A DNA stretch of 64,000 nt from Coenobita brevimanus (lineage: Eukaryota > Arthropoda > Malacostraca > Decapoda > Coenobitidae). The stretch is from contig CM064655.1 of the NCBI GenBank assembly GCA_032717465.1, positions 17,672,335 through 17,736,334 on the forward strand, read 5' to 3'. The translations under genes and the position numbers were made by a program. Positions 41,031 to 52,539 of the stretch are shown here, one piece after another (the stretch's first letter is position 1; each line of letters starts with the position of its first letter). The notes below the pieces were generated by a model that had not been told where the DNA came from, did no database searches, and worked only from the letters and a program-made list of their open reading frames with translations.

Positions 41031-41170
41031 GTTTTATGTTGTATATTTCTTAACTTGAGGCCGAGTGGTTGGGGTGAATCATTTGTTTTGGGCACGTTTC
41101 TGGAGTCGTATGTGTCAAGGTTCTCAAGTAGACTTCAAGATAAACAGGTCTCCATTGCAACTTCCTATTA

Positions 41171-41173
<3 letters not shown>

Positions 41174-41204
<31 letters not shown>
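41174..41204. repeat. Poly-T run
   Basis: 31 Ts. No element body was recognised on either side, and 40641-40847 is unassigned. Confidence 0.9.
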
Positions 41205-41206
<2 letters not shown>

Positions 41207-41319
41207 AGCTCCCTCCCCTCATTTTTTTTTCTTTACGTTATCTTTAATTCGAGGTTGGTTTTGAAGCGTTTAACAAATGTATAAGATAAAAGAACGTGTG
41301 GTCTTGTGTGCAACTCAAG

Positions 41320-41690
41320 ATCAGTAAAACTCATAAATCTGGAACTAAAATGAAGTTGGGAAATAGGGATTTCAGTTCAATAAAGTTCTTTATAACTAAG
41401 ATTGGTAAAGTTTGTAAATTATTGAACTAAGATCAGTAAAGGTCGTAAATATGGAAGGAAGTCAGTGAGGTTCGTCAATATGGGACTAAGATCAGTAGAG
41501 TTCTTAAATATGGAACTAAGATCAGTAAAGTTCTTCAATATATAACAAAGCATAGTTAAGCTCGTAAATATGGAAATAATATAAGTAATTGAATATGGAA
41601 CTAAGACCAGTAAAGTTCGTAAATATGAATGTAAAATTAGCAGTCTTTAAATAAGGAAGTGAGATCAATTAAATTATATAGAACCTAGGG
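41320..41690 (+). repeat. Degenerate ~30-bp minisatellite
   Basis: Units TATGGAACTAAGATCAGTAA then AGTTCGTAAA, about 11 diverged units. Confidence 0.85.
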
Positions 41691-41929
41691 CTATATTTAT
41701 AAAAGATCCCGGCCAATTTTTACTATAACGAAGCCTGTATAGCAGTTAAGTATTATCACATCTCTTTGTTGATCGTCGTCTGTCTGTCACTTTAATACTT
41801 ACTAATTTGACACAAGGGTGTAAAGCAGTATGAGTGAGGAAAGGTATATGTACAGGTAATCTCAAATGCAGCACAGGACTAGGAGGGATCATAAATGCGG
41901 CGCCTGGCTTCCGCATTGGAAGTGGGAAT

Positions 41930-42365
41930 CGAGTGTGGATGTTGTTGGTTGCGTTGTTTATTGCACATGTGATGGCGGGGTAGACCAGGATATTGACCCA
42001 CTGCCGTGTTTTACTGCCTTGATCCTTCATCCCCACGTCGCCACATGTAGTTTTGATTTATTCATTTATTTATTCTTGGATTTTACTTGGAATAGCAGAG
42101 AGTCGTCGGTTAGTAAAAGGATTCGAAACAAACTCATTACATAGATAGTGGGAGGGTATGCCGGGATATTGACTCACTACGGTATGGTTGTGTTTCCTGC
42201 TTCAACCCCTTCCAATAGTTGACGTGTTTTGTGTCTTCTTGCTGCTACCATATGGCTACTTGGATCAGGAGAAACGTGTACTGTTGCAAGGATCAGAGAC
42301 AAACGCGTTGCACATTTGGCGAGAGTGTATACCATAAACTGTATTTTGTTCACTGCTTTAATGAA
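41930..42365 (+). repeat. Diverged ~165-bp tandem repeat, about three units
   Basis: GATATTGACCCACTGCCGTG (41991) and GATATTGACTCACTACGGTA (42164) occupy equivalent places. AAACAAACTCATTACATAG (42127) matches AGACAAACGCGTTGCACAT (42297). TTGGATTTTACTTGG matches TATGGCTACTTGG. Confidence 0.65.
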
Positions 42366-43600
42366 ATGGATTTTTATGTACGACTGGATCTGTAAGTAGG
42401 TAGCCGTAATTGTAAGTATGTTTGTTATATGAATGGATTAGTTTCTTTATTGGTACGTTGGTTCATTGTTTGGCAGTTGGATACCGGTATGGTGATTACG
42501 GCTTTATTTGTAAGTAGGTAGTCGTTAGTATAATTTAAAATAGATTCGGTTGTAGGTTATTAGGGTGATTCCTCGTAGTACAGTCGTGAGTATATTAGGT
42601 TGTAGGTTAGTAAACTGATTCATTGTGAGATACTTGAGCACCGGTATGTTGTGTGATTTGGAATCGTAGTCTTGTCTGTTTAACAAGCTGTTTAGCACCT
42701 CTTCCTTAGCGAATGATATTTGAATATCACGCCTCGGTAGTCCTGGGTGTTCTGTTTAAAGCATTTTAATGTCAGCGTTCATTCCTTTAATATTTTTTCC
42801 AAAGCCTGTTTGCGTGCAGTATCGAAAAATAATCTACTAAGCAAGCGGTGTTAGAGAGCCTCCTAAGCTTGCTAGAATACGCCCCTTAGTGAGTGATGAG
42901 GACAGTGTAGAGGGGAGGGGTTGGTGGCGAGGGGAGAGTGTCGGTGATGGTGGTGGTGGGAACTGTGTTGTAAGTTATTATATTGGCAGGAGGCCAGGTG
43001 GGGGGAGGGGAAGCGATGGAGGGCTGTGCCGGTGAGGGTAGGGGAGGGGACCGTAGTATGGTGAAGCTGCAGGGCGTCTCACGTTTGGGAGGAAGAAGGA
43101 GAATGTAAGGGGTGCTGGGTGGTGAAAAGTATGGTCAAGGTCGTGACTTGGTGTCTCGGTTGGTTTGGTTCTGACCCCATGTTTGAAGGACGCTTTGTCA
43201 TGGAATCGAGTCCTGATAAGTCAGTGCCTGTCCTCGACAATCAGATAATCAAACGTGCACCGCGTCACTTTCTACCACCACTTATTCTTTCATACCGTAT
43301 ATGTCTTCTGTCAATCCTACCCTCCTCCTCTTCCTACCACTCAACGACTTTACCATTTTGCATGATCAGTAGTGAGGACTGGTGCTTTGTGGTAAGACCT
43401 CTTGCTTTTGGGAGACTGAGTGAAGAGGGAGAAAGACTTTATGTAGAAGAACTGACAGCAGCATCCACCGTGGATTTTTTTTTTTTTTTTTTTATAATGC
43501 TAACCTGTGAAACTTTTCACCCGCCACTGCTTCTCCGCGGTCACCTTTTGCAGAGATGTTGGCGAGCCATTAACGTGAGTAATATGTAAACAGTTATTGT
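42366..43600. other. Intergenic; transposon-end-like motif at 42862-42885
   Basis: GTAGGT/GTAGTCGT-type words at 42395-42620 suggest a local tandem duplication. CCTAAGCTTGCTAGAATACG then CCCC is the inverted complement of the 16517 motif. G-rich DNA lies at 42900-43090, and a T-run at about 43471-43493. The frame at 43119-43589 resembles no known protein. Confidence 0.45.
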
Positions 43601-43920
43601 GGAATCCTTAATGAGCTCAATACCTCCCAAGTGGAGCTTACAAAGTTTAGGATTCTTTTCTTTGAGATGCAAACAGATCAACTGTGAAAATGGTGAAAAG
43701 AATGAAGCTGCTTGATGATGGTGGTGAGAAAGGCGGGCGGTGATAGAAACTATGGGTGTGGTGGTGCAAAAATGAGGAATTCTTTTCGCTGAGTTGCAAA
43801 CAAATCAACTGTGGAATCGTCCGAGAACGACGAAGAGACTGCTAGATAAAGGTGTGAGGGGAGAGGAAGTTGGCTATAAAGGTGTGAGGGGAGAGGAAGT
43901 GGGCTAGAGGCTGGTGGTGG
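43600..43920 (+). repeat. Two diverged copies of a ~150-bp duplication plus 28-bp tandem
   Basis: AGGATTCTTTTCTTTGAGAT then GCAAACAGATCAACTGTG (43650) recurs as AGGAATTCTTTTCGCTGAGT then TGCAAACAAATCAACTGTG (43774). GGTGTGAGGGGAGAGGAAGT occurs twice at 43851 and 43880. Confidence 0.8.
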
Positions 43921-44286
43921 TGGTGGTGGTGCAGTGAGTGGCAACCCTGGACCCGTTGCAGCTGCTGACACCGAGGCAGTATCGCCTGGTTGCCATGTTT
44001 GTCCCACGCCACCTTCGTCGTCCAACCCGATCCCGTCTTGGCAAATACGATACAATCGGACAGTTTGTTGGTTTTGAAAAGGTGTTATGTCTTGTAATTA
44101 TTTAAAATATTGCCTTTGCATTGCGTCTGTGTATGTATGTATGTATGTAGGCTATATATGTAAGTACAGTATAGACCCGCTTTAGGGGTCGTATATTATG
44201 AACATCCCGGTTACAGGAACCTAGATTACTGATAATACTTAAGTGGACAGCGAATTCGACAAAGTAACTGTGTTTGGATCCGTACG
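43921..44286. other. No gene recognised
   Basis: A short (GGT)n at 43914-43931 and (TATG)n near 44131-44149. Confidence 0.4.
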
Positions 44287-44525
44287 ATACGTGGTGGCGA
44301 CCATCATCCACGCACTTGCTGTAATGCTGCCAGGTTCTTCCTTTACAATTATCATTCTTTTACTGCGTCTGACCTTCTCCAGTTTTCTCCCTTTCTTCCT
44401 GTGCCTTTTTACTGCGGTGCTTATTTTACCACTTCTGGTGGCTCTACACTCAGGGACAAGCCAAATGGTTTCGTGCAACCCAGGAAACCTTTAATAATGG
44501 TGGGTGGTAATCGTGTAACTATACA
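44287..44525 (+). mobile_element. SINE-like element (GATA-tailed), copy 3, 3'-truncated
   Basis: Starts CGTGGTGGCGACCATCATCC and keeps the pyrimidine stretch, GGTGGCTCTACACTCAGGGA, CAAGCCAAATGGTTTC and GGTGGGTGGTAATCGTG. The LINE-like 3' end and GATA tail are missing. The splice-acceptor-like CAG of copies 1 and 2 is replaced by CTTCTGGTGGC. Confidence 0.75.
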
Positions 44526-44918
44526 GTATAACGGGGTGATGTGGAGCCTACTATGGTGTCCCTGTTAACAGGGTAGAGAGACGCAAATGCAGCCTCCACT
44601 CGAGAACCAGACCTGGATCCACACTTGTCCCTGCAGCAAACCGTGGCGAGGCGCCGTCTGCTGGAAGGAAACATTGGTTCACCGCACGGGATGGCCCCAC
44701 AGGGGCGGTTGCTTACCTGCGGCTGATGGGCTTGCTCAGCCAAATAGCCCGGGGTTACTCAACAGCAACTAGTAGTCATCCGGTGTAGCAGATCAACTTT
44801 TTTCTCTGCTGAGTTACAGAACTTGTATTTATAATTATAACATATAATGGACTACCATGGTATCTTAATGTACAGGTACGGCTAAGAAGATTGATAGTTA
44901 AGAATTGTATTGAAGTGG
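44526..44918. other. GC-richer unassigned block
   Basis: 44560-44765 is high-complexity and GC-rich. Frames on both strands are short and match nothing known. Possibly an old retroelement body. Confidence 0.35.
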
Positions 44919-44942
44919 AGAGAGAGAGAGAGAGAGAGAGTG
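44919..44942. repeat. (GA)n microsatellite
   Basis: GA run of about 24 bp. 44943-45559 is unassigned. Confidence 0.9.
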
Positions 44943-45559
44943 TATGTGTGTGTGGTGAGCATCATTCATCCGCCACCAGTGTACACATACACACACGACC
45001 ACGCCTCGCTTTCTCCCCATTCACCCCTGCTCGACCACCAGCTCATTAGAAGATATTTCATTAAGAGTAGCCTGAATATTGTAGTCTGGGCATCCCTTTA
45101 TAAAAATGTGCATGTAGTGTGCCGGATGTAAATTATTTGTTATTCAAACGAATTAGTCTATAAAGGATGCTGTGTTTAGTAGGTGTGATGAAATGTGTGC
45201 TGACACTGTTTTCTAAGTGTTAATCTTTCTCTGGCACTGACTCATTTTGTGCACCACTACTGCTCTTTTGTACCGTTTTCGTCCTCCTACCGTGCTGTGC
45301 CATGTTCCTCTGTCTTGATGAACCGTGTTCGCACCTCCTTGCTTCAGTGTCGTGCAGTTTTCCCGTCCCTCTACTCTGGCGTCATGGGGGGGGAGGGGAC
45401 GGTGCACCTGACGTGACCATGGTGGTCGTCCGCTGAACAGCCACTTACATCACTTTGCCCCGGTGATTTATGAGGGTCAGTCCCACGACCAGTCCTTCCT
45501 GTGGCACCATGAATGACGCAAGAGCCCATGTAGACAGCGCTACACCGGCACTCAGTTTC

Positions 45560-45870
45560 ACAGTCAGACCCACAATTTATTCCCTGCCGCAGCACAAACA
45601 TACAATCAGTTACATACTGTACCTTGACAGACAAACTCGCGATCAATTTCCTGCTGTACTACAAACACACTTTGGCTCTATTCCATGTCGTAACACAAAC
45701 ACTCATATGTTTTGTTCCCTGCCGTAACAAACAAACTGACAGTCTGTTCCCTGCCATAATACAGAATCACAGCGGAACGTACAGTCAAGAGGCAGACAGG
45801 GACGTAGAGACGCCACAGGACGTGGAGAGAAATACGCTAACACGCAATCTGTTTCCTGCCGTCTTCCCAT
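45560..45870 (+). repeat. Degenerate TTCCCTGCCGTAACACAAAC repeat
   Basis: The word recurs in variants near 45579, 45645, 45682, 45714, 45746 and 45852, about 35-70 bp apart. Confidence 0.65.
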
Positions 45871-45989
45871 GTCTTTTATTCTATCTGCAAAAACCAACCG
45901 CGAGTTAGGAGACAGTGATTGTAATTTACTTTATGAATCTGCCCTGGCCTGCCTTTGTGTAGCTGTGTCAAGGCCGCACCCCAGTCCAC

Positions 45990-46600
45990 CTCACCCTGCT
46001 TCACCTACCTCACTGTATCTTTTATACATTACCGTATCTTACCTCACCTCACCTCACCTTACCCAGCCTTACATTACCCCACCCCACATTACTTTATTAA
46101 CCTCACCTCATCTCATCTCAGCTATTTCATTAACTGATTAACCTTACGTCATCTTACCCCACCTCACCTCAGTTGCCCCACTTCATTTCAAGTTATCCCA
46201 CCTCGCTTCACCTTATTCCACCTTACTTCACCTTACCCCCACCACACTTCACTTTATCCCCACCTCACTTCATCTTACCCCACATAACCCCACAATACCC
46301 TACCTTACTTCACTTTACCTTACTTCAGTTCAGCTCATTACCCCACAGCACTTCACTTTACCCCACCCCACTTCACCTTATCCCACCTCACTTCACCTAA
46401 CCCGACCCCAGATCACCTTACCCTACTTCACCTCACCTCACCTCAACTCACCCCACCCCACCCCACCTCACTTCACTTCACTTCACTTCACCTCACCTCA
46501 CCTCACCTCACTTCACCTCACCTCACCTCACCTCACCTCCTCACCTCACCCCACCCCACCCGCTTACCTCACCAAACGCCACCCCACCCCACCGCCACAA
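45990..46600. repeat. Degenerate ACCTC/ACCTT pentamer array (TGAGG-type)
   Basis: Almost entirely CCTCA, CCTTA, CCCCA and CTTCA pentamers. Read on the minus strand the unit is TGAGG/TAAGG/TGGGG, one or two bases from TTAGG. The cleanest run is at about 46430-46545. Confidence 0.85.
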
Positions 46601-47982
46601 GCGGCCAGTTATTGCTTGTGCTTTGATCCTGTGATTACAACATTCATTGGGTTGATTGGGAAAGCAGTCTTGGTTAGCGTTTGACTGATTTTACGAGTGT
46701 GGTTCTTAAAGCTGTATCCAGAGAGGAATTAAGAGTGTTTATACTGTTTTTTTTTTCTGACCTTTGTATCCCCGTTAAGTTTTGTTTGGTCGTAAAAGTC
46801 TGTGTTACTCATGACATACCATATTACTTCACACTTAACTGCGTTGTTTGAACTTGAATATACTGTAAAGTAGCTAAGTACCGTGTTGACAGTGACATTC
46901 ATTTTGCTGAACCTGAGTTGGGATGGTTCTTGTTGAGGGATCAGCAGCTCCTGTGTGGGGCCTTGTATAGCAATGGGCCTGTGCGACGTCGACTCCTTAT
47001 GGGCAGTCCGATTGAAAATTTAATATGGCCAACTTAACGCAGACCATTAAAAATCTACGCAGACCATTAAAATAACAATTTAGTTGAATGAGGTTTTAAC
47101 TGTATTTGTTGTTGTTGTTGTTGTGATGGTGGTGGTGGTGGGAGTGTAGTGTGGCTTGGCTTGGTAGGAGGAGGGGGGGGGGTTGCGAGTGTTGTGGTGT
47201 GAGATGAGTGGGGATGAGTGTTGGATTGTGGTGGTGTGGTGTGAGGTGAGAGGTGTGGAGTGGTCGTGCTTTAACACTGATATGGTCCACCAGGCAGGGA
47301 TGCAGTGCCAGCCGTGTTCGGGTCAGGCCAGGGAGTATAACGTTCACTTTTTTCACTCCTTGTATGTACGATGTGGGAATATGAAAATGGACGTGTTAAT
47401 TTTGTCATATTGCTGGTTATAGTTTTCCCTCCGCTAAATAAACTCGTTTATTGGTTGCCAAAGTAAGATCTGTGTCTGTAGCCAAAACAAAATCCTGAGT
47501 TGTGTTTATTGGCTGGACGATTTTAAAGTATGGAAGCTAATAGATACTTTATGTTTGAATGATACTGATAGACAGTGTTGTGTTGGTGTGAAGTGCGATA
47601 TAAAGCAGGGAATAAGGTACTATTTTTTTTTTTTATAGTAATTTGAGTGTGGACAAGAATGACCGTGTATCTCTTTATCTGTGTCTGTCAATATTTATGA
47701 GGTACGTCTAAACAATTCTATCGATCTATCTGTCTGTCTGTTTGTGTATTTGTCTGTCTGTGTGTATGTGGTTGTCTGTATCTGTCTGCCTAATATGTAG
47801 CATTATACTTCTGTACTAACGTGATCCATAATGTATCTTTATAGGTGTTTGCGTCACTGTATGTCTTTTTTATCACAGTGTGGTCAGGGTTTGAGTGGTG
47901 ATTATTAGCAGTGTAGTAGCGGATTGTTGTTAGACCCAGCCAACGTGAGTATTAGTTCAGATATGTTGTATATTTAATTTAT
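46601..47982. other. Unassigned, with GT/GGT patches and CTGT repeats
   Basis: (TTG)n and (GGT)n at 47106-47140; GTGTTGTGGTGTGAG-type words to about 47265; CTGTCTGT/TGTCTGT words at 47725-47790. A weak foldback-like phrase (GGACGATTTTAAAG) lies at 47515. No gene. Confidence 0.45.
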
Positions 47983-48050
47983 GAAAAACTCAAAGACAAA
48001 CGATCATCCCTTACAGGATAGTGGTGTCTGGCTACAGATAGATAGATAGA
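47983..48050 (+). mobile_element. SINE-like element (GATA-tailed), copy 4, 5'-truncated
   Basis: AAACTCAAAGACAAACGATC, ATCCCTTACAGGATAGTGG, TGTCTGGCTACAGATAG and a short GATA tail. Only the 3' end is present, the usual result of 5' truncation by LINE machinery. Confidence 0.75.
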
Positions 48051-48142
48051 AGTAAGTACAAATATGAGCACGAAGCTAGAAACGCCCAACCGTTTCCGTA
48101 AACAAGTAAGTATACATACATGGAGGCAATTTGGTGGACAGG

Positions 48143-48146
<4 letters not shown>

Positions 48147-48187
<41 letters not shown>
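48147..48187. repeat. (CA)n microsatellite
   Basis: About 41 bp of CA. 48188-48885 shows no gene. Confidence 0.95.
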
Positions 48188-48189
<2 letters not shown>

Positions 48190-48885
48190 AGTCGGGGTCA
48201 GTAATTCCTTTGCGCTCGAAACTGTCAGGTCCCCAAAAATGCTTCGTTAAACCTTTGATGATAATCATCTAAGCTAGAACGTCACTTCGTTCGTTCGGAA
48301 GGAAAGAAGTGTATAGAAAATGTTGCCTTAGACTTTAGTTAAATAAATGGCTTGGAGTTTCACTTCAGATCGTAACTCATGCGTGTAGAAGAATTATTGG
48401 AGTCTTGTTTTTACTTTGAGTTGGCTTAAAATTGCCATCTCCATATGAATGCTGATGTGTAAGAATAGAACTTGAATTAATGTTACCCACGAAAAGTGCA
48501 ATGGAAAGGATGCAGAGCCGTGGCAGTGTCTGTCTACGTCAGAGCAACGTGATAAAAACAATAAGAGGACGAAAACCTGGGCCAGGTTAAGGTGACGCAA
48601 CCATAATTAGATGGAATGGAATTTCAGTTTTTTGATCGGATCCCTGGACTTGTAAGGAACGTACCGACGTAGATGGGTAGAGATAAACAGGCAGTAGTGG
48701 GTGAGGGTAGTGATAGGGTGGGTGGTGGGCAGCTGGCAACTTGCTCCTATCCCCCACCCACTTTACAATCCCCTTCCCCCCCATTCCCTTCTAACTCACG
48801 TGCCTGCCCTTGCCCCTCATCGTCCCTCTTCACCCAGCCATACAATTGCGGGCCTTAACATCAGCTATTCCAGGTCGTATTCTAG

Positions 48886-48962
48886 AGGAAGATTGTGACT
48901 TGGCAAAAATTGATTGTGTGCCTTACTGATCCTCGTGCAGTCGATAAGCATCAGTCCTAAGC
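48886..48962. repeat. Dispersed repeat, copy B (pair with 2622-2697)
   Basis: AAGATTGTGACTTGGCAAAA, CCTTACTGATCCTCGTGCAG and TCGATA match 2622-2697. Just upstream is a CGTATTCTAGAGG phrase. Confidence 0.6.
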
Positions 48963-48964
48963 CT

Positions 48965-49229
48965 TTTTATTCTTTCCCCCTCCCTATCCTCCAGCCCCTT
49001 CATTTAACAGTTCTTCCCCCAATCCATACCTGCCAATCCCTGCCCTTTCCCACCCACCTCTTAACATACCCCTTGGAGCCCACCTGCACCACCCCCTACC
49101 GGCCAATTCTTCTTCCTTCCTTTCTTTATGCCAGCCCGATCCCCACATGCCCCGTACCCCAGCCCTCCAGCATTCCTTGTCATCTGCTGTTTCCCTCCAC
49201 TCCCGATTTGCCAATCCATCTCCCTCCTC
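48965..49229. repeat. Pyrimidine-rich tract
   Basis: C/T-rich with CTCCTTCCC and CCAATCC words; leads into the minisatellite. Confidence 0.6.
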
Positions 49230-49560
49230 ACGTTCCAGTTAGCCCTCTTCATCCCCCCCCCACATGCCAACTAGTCCTCTTCATCTCCCTCCCCACATAC
49301 CAACTAGTCCTTTTCATCTCCCTCCCCACATGCCAACTAGCCCACTTCATCCCCCTCCCCACATGACAACTAGCCCACTTCATCCCCCTCCCCACATGAC
49401 AACTAGTCCTCTTCATCCCCCTCCCCACATGACACCTAGTCCTCTTCATCGCCCTCCACCCATGACAACTAGTCCTCTTCATCCCCCTCCCCACATGCCA
49501 ACTAGCCCTTTTCATCCCCCTCTCCACATGCCAACTAGCCCTCTTCATCCCCCTTCCCAC
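49230..49560 (+). repeat. 33-bp minisatellite, about ten units
   Basis: Units CCCCACATGCCAACTAGTCC then TCTTCATCCCCCT, highly similar to each other. The frames through it (PPHMPTSPLH-like repeats) are artefacts. A SINE abuts its right end. Confidence 0.95.
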
Positions 49561-49723
49561 ATGCCCAGTGGGTTAGACCGAAGGGTCGGAGGATCGAATC
49601 CACCCGAGGGTCATTGGTAGACATCAGGAAGGGCATCCGGTCATAAAATGCTACACGCTCCAGTCCAAAAGTCCTCTACCCAGAGACAACGCTTTAGCCC
49701 TTTGGGGATACCTGGCGTAAAAC

Positions 49724-49761
<38 letters not shown>
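49561..49761 (+). mobile_element. Poly-A tRNA-derived SINE, copy 1
   Basis: Shares its body with 62615-62780 and 62859-63060. The tRNA-like head is 5'-truncated but keeps CAGTGGGTTAGACCGAAGGG and a B-box-like GAGGATCGAATCC. The body is TCATTGGTAGACATCAGGAA, GGGCATCCGGTC, GCTACACGCTCCA and GTCCTCTACCCAG. It ends in a 37-bp A-run. Confidence 0.85.
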
Positions 49762-49765
<4 letters not shown>

Positions 49766-50150
49766 CTTCCCCCTGCTTACCAGTCCCTTCCCTCCCACCA
49801 ATCCCCCTTCATGGCTCCTTTGTTCCTCCTCTACCTTTTCCCACACCTATCCACCTGCCAGTCCCCATCTCCCTCTCGCCTTCCCCTCATTTACCAGTAC
49901 CACTGTCCTCCTACCTGCCTATTCTTCCATCACTCCCAGCTTACCAATCCCTCCACCTCCCCATATGCCCAGCCCAGTTTTACCTCCCTTCACTTCTCAC
50001 TCCCTCTCCTTGCTGCCTTTCTTTTCTCTGTCACCTACTCCCCCCTGCCGCCCCTTCACCTTCTCTCCCCACTTGTTTGCTCCTTCCCCTTCCACCCCCC
50101 ATCCCCACCTGCCCACCTGTCCGCCCCACATTTGTCCGTTCAGTCATGCA
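49762..50150. repeat. Pyrimidine-rich tract
   Basis: Continues the C/T bias found before the minisatellite, suggesting the SINE split a larger tract. No gene; 50151-50819 is unassigned, with a (TTTA)n near 50390. Confidence 0.6.
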
Positions 50151-50819
50151 TAGCCGCTGCCGACCTCCAAAAAACTCATTTCACCCGCCACGGTCACCCA
50201 GTCGGTTAAATAAACATCACTGCGGTTAAGACTTGATGGTGAGGGGAACACCGGACCAGTAAGTTGAAATGTTCCACCCTACACAAATTTAGCCACAGTT
50301 ATATCAACAGATTTTCCCCTCCCTCCATTCCTCCCTTCCGCACAGTTTTGAGCACATGGGTGAGGCGCGCTGGGAAAATAACGTTTTCCTATTTATTTAT
50401 TTATTTTACCTATTGCATAGCTTACCCGTTAGCCACTCCCGATCGGCCTCTAGCTGACATTAGTTATTTTTTCTTTATATGTCCACTTTCTTGTTTCTTT
50501 CATCCATACAACTCGGCATAGACATGATGGTCAGTTCCCTAAGGCGTTGCAGTCCTCCCAGCATGCCACTCACCTTCACATGTCACCACTGTAATGCTAG
50601 TAATCACCGTCAGTGTCCGTTACCGGACTTACTGTCTGTATTTCCTACTGTCTGTGACCTCCAGTATTTCAAACGCAGTGTGTCCAGCCATCTCGAAATA
50701 AACAGATCTTGAATTTGGCTCTTGGTTATTTTTTTTTTTTCTTACAGGAAATAATCTAACGAACTTCTGGCCTTTGGTTCTTTCTTCCGCGCATTAAAAA
50801 AAGCGTTGGTGTGGTGATA

Positions 50820-50985
50820 TTAGCGGGGATGTTTTATGGCGTAGTGATAGGTTTGGGGGAAGACCAGTGTGGTTTGTTTTAACGATATTCAAATCGACAG
50901 ACATCTCAGCATCAGCTTAGGATCGAACTCGCGTCCTTTCGAACAGCAGCCAGATTCTCTAGCCACTGGACCGCCACCCATGCAA
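50820..50985 (-). mobile_element. tRNA-derived SINE head, minus strand
   Basis: On the minus strand GTGGCGGTCCAGTGGCTAGA is an A-box region (50960-50977) and GGACGCGAGTTCGATCCTA contains a good B-box (50921-50933). The non-tRNA body runs toward 50820. A tail is not obvious. Confidence 0.7.
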
Positions 50986-51074
50986 GTGTGTGCTACTAAA
51001 TGGATATTTGATGTGTTACTTTGGCTGTTAGAGGCGTTTGATTCTTAATAGGAAAGACCCTCCGTAATCCCCGT

Positions 51075-51160
51075 TCCTGTGAGTGATTCCCCCACATCTG
51101 AATAAATTCATTTCTTGATAGCAAGTTTAACACAAAATAGTCGTCACCATATTTCAGGGA
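51075..51160 (+). repeat. Foldback repeat, right arm
   Basis: CCACATCTGAATAAATTCAT, TGATAGCAAGTTTAACACAA and AGTCGTCACC follow right-arm order with divergence. Confidence 0.5.
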
Positions 51161-52068
51161 GCTACTGTTGATGAGGCGAGTGTGCCAGAGATACATGATG
51201 GTGGTAAAGATAGTATAGGGTGCTTAGTCAGTGCCTGAGCTGACACATGATGGCCGGAAGTGTGGGGGTTAAAGGCTGGCAACATTCTGACGCACTCCTC
51301 ATGATACCCCTCTCTCTCCCCCTCCTCTTGAGCCCCCTTCGTATTTGGCCCCTGTGACTTGCTGCGCCTCACGTGATTCTCATGACTTAACGCCCGTCAC
51401 TCACATCACTTTTAAGTACTTCTCCGTAACTTGGCTTGTCTGACATCGTCCCTTTAATGTTCCCCCCTCCCCGCGTCCTCACCTAAACTCTGACGCTTAC
51501 TCAGCCCACCCCAACCTTCTCTGGTCCTAACTTTACGACTTATACAAACATGACTTACTTAACCTCGCATAGCTCCTGTAAACTAACTAAATCTTTGTTG
51601 ACTTAACCCATTTCACCTGACCCACCTCACCTGACCTACCCTAGTTTAGTCTTCCTTCATTTGTTCTTCCCGACTTTATCACCTCCTCTTTCACTTGATT
51701 GCCTTTTCCCTTACTGCCCTCCTCCCTCATCCACACCCCTTTCATATGCCCTCTCAGCTGTCACATGCCACCACTTATGCTTCATATAAATTCACATACC
51801 CGCTTCACCCCCTACATGCCACTTTGTATCCCCTGCCCTCATGACCGCCCCACAGCAGGTCTTAAGCAACCTAGCTGCTACCTGCACCACCACTAGGACG
51901 GTACATAACCTTCCCAGACTGCCTGGGGAACAACTACTACTACTACTACCTTGTCCTCTTTGGCGTACCGTACCGTACCGTACCGGACTCTCACACTTTG
52001 GCCAACACTGTTCCCTGACTCACCGAAGCAGCACATTCACTCTGATGGTTACGCTGTTTTATATGTAT

Positions 52069-52101
<33 letters not shown>

Positions 52102-52114
52102 AAGCCTTATCGTA
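51161..52114. repeat. C-rich intergenic with (ACT)n, (TACCG)n and (GATA)n
   Basis: TAACC/CACCT-type words at 51530-51645; (CTA)n at about 51939-51953; (GTACC)n at 51966-51984; GATA at about 52068-52101. No gene. Confidence 0.7.
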
Positions 52115-52326
52115 ATCAACCCTTTCACTGCGATGACGTAATGCAGTTTATTGCACAACTCCAGGCGACTTTCTTCAACGCAGGAATTTCGTCTCGTATT
52201 GTAAAGGTTATTGAAGACTATATTATATAAATAAAGCCCATCAATTTCGGAAGGCCTCCTCGAAACTTCATCAAATCACCTAGAAAAATATAATCGAAAC
52301 TCCGTGCTGTGGTTGAAGAGGTTAAT
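52115..52326. repeat. Foldback repeat, full length
   Basis: Begins TCAACCCTTTCACTGCGATG then ACGTAATGC; left arm ACTCCAGGCGACTTTCTTCA; centre AAAGGTTATTGAAGACTATA; right arm ends GCTGTGGTTGAAGAGGTTAA. One of the few copies with both outer ends visible. Confidence 0.75.
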
Positions 52327-52331
52327 TGTGC

Positions 52332-52335
<4 letters not shown>

Positions 52336-52406
<71 letters not shown>
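52336..52406. repeat. (GT)n microsatellite
   Basis: About 71 bp of GT. Confidence 0.95.
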
Positions 52407-52539
52407 GAGACTGAGGATACGGCGGAACCTAGACTATATACATCTTTTTACAATGACTGTAATAGTAAAGAGAACATCAGAGGTGAAGTTACGTGAGGAA
52501 GGGGCCTTGGTGATGAATGTCTTTGTATATGTCCATCTC

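Noticed and set aside
43119..43589. 156-codon open frame, plus strand
   Set aside because: It runs across a poly-T tract (a Phe run), no similarity to a known family, and codon content looks random.
49230..49560. CRISPR-like array
   Set aside because: Units are contiguous 33-bp tandem repeats with no unique spacers, in a eukaryotic context; it is a minisatellite.
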